Assembly (NCBI GenBank): GCA_020723665.1
Contig: DYIL01000010.1
Location: forward strand, 17,782-81,781
DNA from: Methyloversatilis universalis
GTDB taxonomy: Bacteria > Pseudomonadota > Gammaproteobacteria > Methylococcales > Methylococcaceae
Reading direction: 5' to 3'
Length of the DNA stretch: 64,000 nt
The notes under the pieces are model-generated. The model saw only the letters and a list, made by a program, of their open reading frames with translations, ran no database searches and was not told where the DNA came from. Shown one piece after another: positions 58,376-64,000 of this stretch (position 1 is the stretch's first letter; every line of letters starts with the position of its first letter). A program made the position numbers and the translations under genes.

Positions 58376-59410
58376 ATGACCGTCCTGCTCAACACTCTCT
58401 ACATCACCACCCCGGATGCGTACTTGCGACTCGAAGGCGAAACCGTGTGCGTGATGATCGAGGAGGAAAAAAGGCTACAGGTGCCGCTGCATCATTTGGG
58501 TGCCTTTGTATTGTTCGACCACGTGATGTTGAGCCCGGCTCTTTTGGGGCGTTGCGCGGAGGACGGCCGTTCCGTTGTTTGGCTGGATCGGTCGGGGCGA
58601 TTTAAGGCGCGTCTGGAAGGCCCGGTGAATGGCAACGTGCTGCTGCGCCAGGCCCAGTATCGGGCGGCCGACGACGCGTCGCAAACGCTGGCAATCGCCC
58701 GCGCCACCGTTGCCGGCAAGCTGCGCAACAGCCGCCAGGTTCTCATGCGCGGCGCTAGGGAAACCGATAGTCCGGCGGAACGTGACACGCTGGTTCAGGC
58801 GGCGCGCCTCATCGCCAATCAGATCCGCAAGATCCCGCAGGCGAACAACCTGGACACGTTGCGGGGACTCGAAGGCGATTCCGCCCGCATTTATTTCGAT
58901 GTTCTGCCCTATCTCATGAAGCCGTCGGCTCGCGAAGCTTTCCCGTTCTCCACCCGAAACCGCCGCCCGCCGCGAGACCGTTTCAATGCGCTGATCTCGT
59001 TTCTCTACGCCCTGAAGCTGGCCGATTGCCGGTCGGCATTGGACACAGTCGGGCTCGATCCGCAACTGGGCTTCCTTCATGCGGTTCGGCCGGGCCGCCC
59101 GGCACTGGCGCTCGATCTTTTGGAAGAATTCCGCGCACCCCTGTGCGACCGGCTCGCTCTGACCCTGATCAATCGCGGCCAGATTCAGCCCAAGGATTTC
59201 GACGAGCGGGAAGGCGGCGCGGTGCTGCTCAACGACAGCGGCCGGAAAACTGTGATCGCCGCGTACCAGACCCGGAAACAGGAAACCTTGAAGCATCCTG
59301 TGCTGGATGCCGAGGTATCCATCGGCCTCCTGGCGCAATTGCAGGCGAGGCTATTGGCCCGCTACCTGCGCGGCGATATCCCGCACTATGTTCCTTTCCT
59401 GAATCGCTGA
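58376..59410 (+). CDS. cas1: Cas1, CRISPR integrase (type I-C)
   Basis: A 344-residue integrase. N-terminal beta domain ([20 protein letters not shown]), then the catalytic helical domain with the metal ligands Glu in [13 protein letters not shown], His in [14 protein letters not shown] and the following Asp/Glu in [10 protein letters not shown]. With Cas2 and Cas4 it inserts spacers at the leader end of the array. The sequence looks complete, so the boundary drift seen in the array is not explained by an obvious defect. Confidence 0.95.
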   Translation: MTVLLNTLYITTPDAYLRLEGETVCVMIEEEKRLQVPLHHLGAFVLFDHVMLSPALLGRCAEDGRSVVWLDRSGRFKARLEGPVNGNVLLRQAQYRAADDASQTLAIARATVAGKLRNSRQVLMRGARETDSPAERDTLVQAARLIANQIRKIPQANNLDTLRGLEGDSARIYFDVLPYLMKPSAREAFPFSTRNRRPPRDRFNALISFLYALKLADCRSALDTVGLDPQLGFLHAVRPGRPALALDLLEEFRAPLCDRLALTLINRGQIQPKDFDEREGGAVLLNDSGRKTVIAAYQTRKQETLKHPVLDAEVSIGLLAQLQARLLARYLRGDIPHYVPFLNR

Positions 59411-59417
59411 GGTAAAC

Positions 59418-59708
59418 ATGCTGATTCTGGTCAGTTACGATGTCTCGACCGAAACCTCGGAAGGCCGCCGAAGGCTAAGGCGAGCCGCCAAAGTCTGCCT
59501 CAACTACGGCCAGCGCGTGCAAAAATCGGTATTTGAGTGCAAGGTCGAGCCGATGCAACTGGAAACCTTGAAGAACGACCTGCTGGACGTCATCAATGAG
59601 GAGGAAGACAGCTTGCGGCTTTACCGTATCGTCGAACCGTTGGAGAAAAACGTCATGGAATTCGGCAAGTTCAAGGCGGTCGACTTTGCGGATACCTTGA
59701 TCGTATGA
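59418..59708 (+). CDS. cas2: Cas2, CRISPR adaptation protein
   Basis: A 96-residue ferredoxin-fold protein: [20 protein letters not shown] with the conserved Asp, then [15 protein letters not shown], and [20 protein letters not shown]. It bridges two Cas1 dimers and sets the spacer length. It is 7 bases from cas1. Confidence 0.95.
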   Translation: MLILVSYDVSTETSEGRRRLRRAAKVCLNYGQRVQKSVFECKVEPMQLETLKNDLLDVINEEEDSLRLYRIVEPLEKNVMEFGKFKAVDFADTLIV

Positions 59709-59900
59709 GTAATCGGCCTCCGCGCGAACCTGAAGCGACGGCTATAAGCCTGGACGTTCGCGCAAACGATAAACGTTTGACGCGATTACCGTTCATTACC
59801 GAGAATCCCTCGTTTCACCCAGCTTTGACGCTTCCGCTCCTCTCGTTCGCACTTTCCTGCCGTTTTTTCCTGATTTATTCTACGGTTGCCGAAAGGCGGG
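59709..59900 (+). promoter_or_regulatory. CRISPR leader
   Basis: 192 bases between cas2 and the first repeat; the array is transcribed from here in the cas direction. It contains an imperfect inverted repeat TCGCGCAAACG...CGTTTGACGCGA (about 59758-59785) and a pyrimidine-rich stretch (59830-59880). The last three bases before repeat 1 are GGG (59898-59900). These leader G residues match the two bases later added to the repeat. Confidence 0.8.
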
Positions 59901-62772
59901 GTATCTCCCGGCTATTTAGCCGGGAGTGGATTGAACGCTGGCGAAGGGCCAGAGCGGGCCGAAGACGCCGGGGGTATCTCCCGGCTATTTAGCCGGGAGT
60001 GGATTGAACTCATGGCAAAATCCTCTTTTCATTGCGCCGAATGGGGTATCTCCCGGCTATTTAGCCGGGAGTGGATTGAACCCAGGATGAGGCGGTATCC
60101 GGCGCCAGGAGCGACGGGTATCTCCCGGCTATTTAGCCGGGAGTGGATTGAACGTTTCTGGCTGGACCCGGAGCGTACCCGCTATTGGGGGTATCTCCCG
60201 GCTATTTAGCCGGGAGTGGATTGAATTTGTCGCCGGCGTAATGATGCCCTGGCGGATGGCGGGTATCTCCCGGCTATTTAGCCGGGAGTGGATTGAATTG
60301 GCCCTGGGCAGCATTTGGGTCGGTTGCCATGCGGGTATCTCCCGGCTATTTAGCCGGGAGTGGATTGAAACTTGACTGGATGATTGATCATCCCCTTCAG
60401 GATGATGGGTATCTCCCGGCTATTTAGCCGGGAGTGGATTGAAACATTTCGAGAGGCGGCGGGCGAGCTGGGTGACGGGGGGTATCTCCCGGCTATTTAG
60501 CCGGGAGTGGATTGAAACATCTAACTCCGCTGCGCTGGCAGATATGGCCGCCGAGGGGTATCTCCCGGCTATTTAGCCGGGAGTGGATTGAAACTCGCTG
60601 AATAACCGACTTGTGCCAGCGCACGAGTAGGGTATCTCCCGGCTATTTAGCCGGGAGTGGATTGAAACGACGACTCGAGTCAGCTTGCGAATGGCGGTGT
60701 GGTTGGGTATCTCCCGGCTATTTAGCCGGGAGTGGATTGAAACCAGATAGGCCTGAACGAGCTCCCATTCGGCCGGTGGGTATCTCCCGGCTATTTAGCC
60801 GGGAGTGGATTGAAACACGTTGGAAACACTCGAAAGCCCCTCGACTCGAGGGTATCTCCCGGCTATTTAGCCGGGAGTGGATTGAAACATCCCGGAGCTG
60901 ACCCAGGAGATGCTGGACCAGCTGGTATCTCCCGGCTATTTAGCCGGGAGTGGATTGAAACCAGGATCTCGGCAACATCCAGATCCAGGGCGGCGGGTAT
61001 CTCCCGGCTATTTAGCCGGGAGTGGATTGAAACTGCATCTTGGTCAGTGGGTTGGCCTTGTCGACGAGGTATCTCCCGGCTATTTAGCCGGGAGTGGATT
61101 GAAACAACCGGATGGGCGACGATTACGAGTGCGGGATTTCGGTATCTCCCGGCTATTTAGCCGGGAGTGGATTGAAACTCAGCTCGGCCAGTTTGATTCG
61201 CTGTCTGCCGTCGGTATCTCCCGGCTATTTAGCCGGGAGTGGATTGAAACCCAATACGCCTCCCCAGCGCCGCACCTGTTCAACCGGTATCTCCCGGCTA
61301 TTTAGCCGGGAGTGGATTGAAACTTCGGCGAGTTCATTATTTGGTTGACGGTCAGTGGGTATCTCCCGGCTATTTAGCCGGGAGTGGATTGAAACGCTCA
61401 TTTCATCGATTTCGAACCTGGCTTTCAGCCGGTATCTCCCGGCTATTTAGCCGGGAGTGGATTGAAACCAGACAAGTCTGGCCTAACTTATCCAATGTTC
61501 AGACGGTATCTCCCGGCTATTTAGCCGGGAGTGGATTGAAACTTTGCCTTTTTGTGCGAAACTATTTTGATAAACGGCTGGTATCTCCCGGCTATTTAGC
61601 CGGGAGTGGATTGAAACCCTTTAAACCACGGTAAAACCCCATCGATTGAGCGAGGTATCTCCCGGCTATTTAGCCGGGAGTGGATTGAAACATCGCGGGT
61701 ACAAGTCGTTGCGGCTTTCCTCGGGGGTATCTCCCGGCTATTTAGCCGGGAGTGGATTGAAACATTTTGTCAAATAAATACCTGGCGGAACGTGTGACGT
61801 ATCTCCCGGCTATTTAGCCGGGAGTGGATTGAAACCTGGGTTGGTCCGGCGTCGGCGGTCTATGTAAGGTGGTATCTCCCGGCTATTTAGCCGGGAGTGG
61901 ATTGAAACCCGTCACAACGAACGTGCAGATTCGTGTCGTAGCGTATCTCCCGGCTATTTAGCCGGGAGTGGATTGAAACGCTGGACGAAGCGCACCACCT
62001 GCGCCTGTCCGTGTGTATCTCCCGGCTATTTAGCCGGGAGTGGATTGAAACAGGTTTCTCGCTGGCAAGTCGCGCCATATCCCGGGTATCTCCCGGCTAT
62101 TTAGCCGGGAGTGGATTGAAACGCTGGACTGGGAGCCCAGACGCCATCGATACCAATGTATCTCCCGGCTATTTAGCCGGGAGTGGATTGAAACTTCGTC
62201 AACGGTCGCGCCGCCGGGCGCATCGGCGACGTATCTCCCGGCTATTTAGCCGGGAGTGGATTGAAACTGGATCCTCCTATCAGAAACGGGGTTTGATGCG
62301 GACGTATCTCCCGGCTATTTAGCCGGGAGTGGATTGAAACCAGTTATCCGGACGCCGCCTGGCGCATGGGCCGCGATGTATCTCCCGGCTATTTAGCCGG
62401 GAGTGGATTGAAACAAAAACTGCGCGGCGGCACCTTCGTTGACGGTGATGGTATCTCCCGGCTATTTAGCCGGGAGTGGATTGAAACTCAAGGTCGCCGG
62501 AGTCTTCCGCGAGGCTCAAAATGTATCTCCCGGCTATTTAGCCGGGAGTGGATTGAAACCGGTGTAGGCTGCCACTACTCCGCGGACGCTGCCGTATCTC
62601 CCGGCTATTTAGCCGGGAGTGGATTGAAACTCACGGGAGGAGCGAAATGAGCGCGTACACGCACGTATCTCCCGGCTATTTAGCCGGGAGTGGATTGAAA
62701 CTTTAGAAAAATCGCCGGCTGATCGTGGATCTGCGGTATCTCCCGGCTATTTAGCCGGGAGTGGATTGAAAC
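59901..62772 (+). CRISPR. Type I-C CRISPR array, 40 repeats and 39 spacers
   Basis: The unit is 37 bases, GTATCTCCCGG...GTGGATTGAAAC, with a perfect 9-bp stem CTCCCGGCT-ATTT-AGCCGGGAG and the GTGGATTGAAAC end usual for type I-C. Repeat starts run from 59901 to 62736 with periods of 71-76 bases. Repeats 7-40 end ATTGAAAC; repeats 1-4 end ATTGAAC and repeats 5-6 ATTGAAT. The base before each repeat is always G for repeats 1-26 and mixed for 27-40; the two bases before are GG for all of repeats 1-14. The far-end repeat is intact, not degenerate. Spacers look like coding DNA; none visibly matches this window. Confidence 0.98.
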
Positions 62773-62854
62773 GTGAATTTGTCACCGACATGATGGCCGA
62801 TTTCGGTTACAAGCGGCTGCATATCACCAACAATAACCCAAATAAGGAAGAATC

Positions 62855-63519
62855 ATGATTAGGCCCATGGTTTTGTTGTTTGTGGCGGCAACGCTCGGGG
62901 GCTGTGCCTTCGGGCAGAAACACGATTATCTCCACGCGCGACCGACCCTGAATTACACCGGTAAGGCGCGTTTGGCACTGGCGGTCCACGATCAGCGACC
63001 CTATGTCGTCAGCCAGGACAAGGATGCCGATTTCGTCGGTCTATCGCGGGGGGTTACGGCAATCCCTTCGACGTGTCCACGGCATCCGGGCACCCTCTGG
63101 CGGACGACATGGCCAGCGTGCTGGCCGCGGCCCTGGGCCGATCCGGCGCCGAAGTGACTACGGTCAAGGTGGCGCCGGGTGCGAGCCGGGCCGCCGCCGT
63201 GCGTTCCCTGCTGTCGACCCTGGCCGAGAAAGCCGTATTGGTGTCGCTCCACGAATGGAAGTCGGATACCTACACCAATTCGGAGCTCGTCTATGATGTA
63301 GAGATGGAGGTCTTCAACCGGCGCGGCGACGTGTTGGCCAAAAAACGCGCCGAGGGCACTGATCAACTCGGCGGCAGCTTCTGGAACCCGCCGGCGCATG
63401 CGCGGGAGGCGATACCTCCGGCATTCCAGCGAAAAATGGAGGACCTGTATTTCGGCGACATCGCCAGGGCGCTGAACGAGCCGGAATCGCACGCCGCTGC
63501 ACCAGGACAGGATAACTGA
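62855..63519 (+). pseudogene. Lipoprotein gene with a one-base frameshift in a G-run
   Basis: The first frame gives a signal peptide and lipobox (VAATLGGC, Cys17), then HARPTLNYTGKARLALAVHD and FVGLSR. The second frame continues without a break as GGYGNPFDVSTASGHPLADDM... to a stop at 63519. The switch occurs in c-gggggg-tt at 63047-63055: seven G in place of six would restore one frame of about 221 residues. I do not recognise the family beyond a periplasmic lipoprotein. It could be a true deletion, a phase-variable tract, or a sequencing error in the homopolymer. Confidence 0.75.
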
Positions 63520-63630
63520 GAACAGCTCGTAGTCAGTTATAAGAGAGCTCTGAGAGGAGTTGGAGGGGGACCCTCAAGTCCTCTACAAAGGTTTTGTTGA
63601 TTTAACCGGAAGGGGTAGGAGGTATCCCCC

Positions 63631-63894
63631 ATGGGTAAGCGAAGCTATCGTAGCACGGCGTTTGACGAGATGGATGGGTCGGCGGTTTTGGGCCGGCTTG
63701 AAGGTAAGCGGGTGGTATTGGCGGTGGGCGTGGCGAAGAAGGCGTTTATGGCGCAACTGCTCGATGAGGAGCGGGAGGTATTGGCGACGGTGAGGTGAAG
63801 CCATCCGCCGCGGACGCGGGCGCTGGTGGAGACGTTGAAGGGATGGCTACGAGGTTGTCGGGTGGAGGTCGTGATGGAGCTGACCGGGACCTAC
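63631..63894 (+). pseudogene. IS110-family transposase, 5' fragment, inactive
   Basis: Reading from ATG 63631 (behind AGGAGG) gives MGKRSYRSTAFDEMDGSAVL..., then the RuvC-like first strand VVLAVGVAKKAFMAQLLDEE and ALVETLKGWLRGCRVEVVME. IS110 transposases have Asp at the first catalytic position (xVDVAKxxF); here it is Gly33 (codon GGC at 63727). There is also a TGA at 63796-63798 where Trp is usual. The element is thus dead, and it stops at 63894 where different DNA begins. Confidence 0.8.
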
Positions 63895-64000
63895 TGAGGT
63901 CGGTTGGCAATAGTGGACGCCAAAGATTAAGCCGCCTGCTGATTCCGATAGAACTGTTGGGCGTAGGCCGCCGGCGCTAGATAACCCAGTCGGGCCTGGC
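63895..64000 (-). mobile_element. IS3-family element, orfB C-terminal end, runs off window
   Basis: On the minus strand 64000-63927 encodes QARLGYLAPAAYAQQFYRNQ then QAA and stop, the C-terminus of IS3-type orfB transposases (LGYLxPxAYA motif). The 32 bases beyond the stop would be the end of the element, and TGA at 63895-63897 fits the TG...CA type terminus of the family. It abuts the IS110 fragment directly, implying insertion into it. The exact terminus is inferred. Confidence 0.7.

Noticed and set aside
59886..62650. Chains of short ORFs repeating GISRLFSREWIE or SPGYLAGSGLK
   Set aside because: They are translations of the CRISPR repeat in different frames, not proteins.

Overview
The window reads as chromosome of a gammaproteobacterial methanotroph or close methylotroph of the Methylococcaceae type. 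This is an inference. It rests on gammaproteobacterial gene orders (thrS-infC-rpmI-rplT-pheS-pheT-ihfA, prmB-aroC, mtaD-like/ubiG/mupP-like/yciK-like) combined with a serine-cycle cluster for C1 assimilation (malyl-CoA lyase followed by malate-CoA ligase mtkA-mtkB). GC content is high, coding density is high, and several families of short dispersed repeats sit between genes.

Layout. 1-6.4 kb: 5' part of a proline iminopeptidase, a hendecad coiled-coil membrane protein, an outer-membrane barrel protein, then mcl-mtkA-mtkB, a rhodanese and dtd. 6.6-13 kb: L,D-transpeptidase, rlmD, cysM (minus strand), then trhP, rraA, a cobalamin adenosyltransferase and ispH. 13-26 kb: signalling and sulfur, with an HDOD/receiver/GGDEF protein, a decayed PAS/histidine-kinase gene, cysJ-cysI, cstA, a chemoreceptor and a GGDEF-EAL protein. 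26-36 kb: an aminotransferase remnant, an amidohydrolase-ubiG-phosphatase-SDR-sufT run, a DUF2058 protein, an MFS transporter, aroC, prmB, a Uma2-type nuclease and argC. 36-43.7 kb: the translation operon, with infC apparently starting at a rare AUC codon, and tRNA-Val. 43.8-48.8 kb: two Slp-like lipoproteins, a fatty-acid desaturase and groES-groEL behind a perfect CIRCE operator.

48.9-62.8 kb is a defence region. It holds a WYL regulator, a small ORF whose ribosome-binding site lies in a hairpin, a Phd/PIN toxin-antitoxin pair, a complete type I-C CRISPR-Cas operon (cas3-cas5c-cas8c[cas11c]-cas7c-cas4-cas1-cas2) and an array of 40 repeats. A second toxin-antitoxin pair (AbrB-type/PIN) is inserted on the opposite strand between cas4 and cas1. 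The right end (62.8-64 kb) is decaying: a lipoprotein gene with a frameshift in a G-run, and a dead IS110 transposase apparently interrupted by an IS3-family element.

The most unusual signal is in the CRISPR array. The repeat body is constant, but its boundaries change in discrete, ordered steps from the oldest to the newest end. The 5' edge gains one G, then a second G, both matching the leader sequence. The 3' edge then loses its final AC. The mean period follows (about 72.1, 72.9, 73.9, then 72.3 bases), so the spacer stays near 35 bases throughout. It looks like a preserved record of the Cas1-Cas2 integration window sliding two bases toward the leader.
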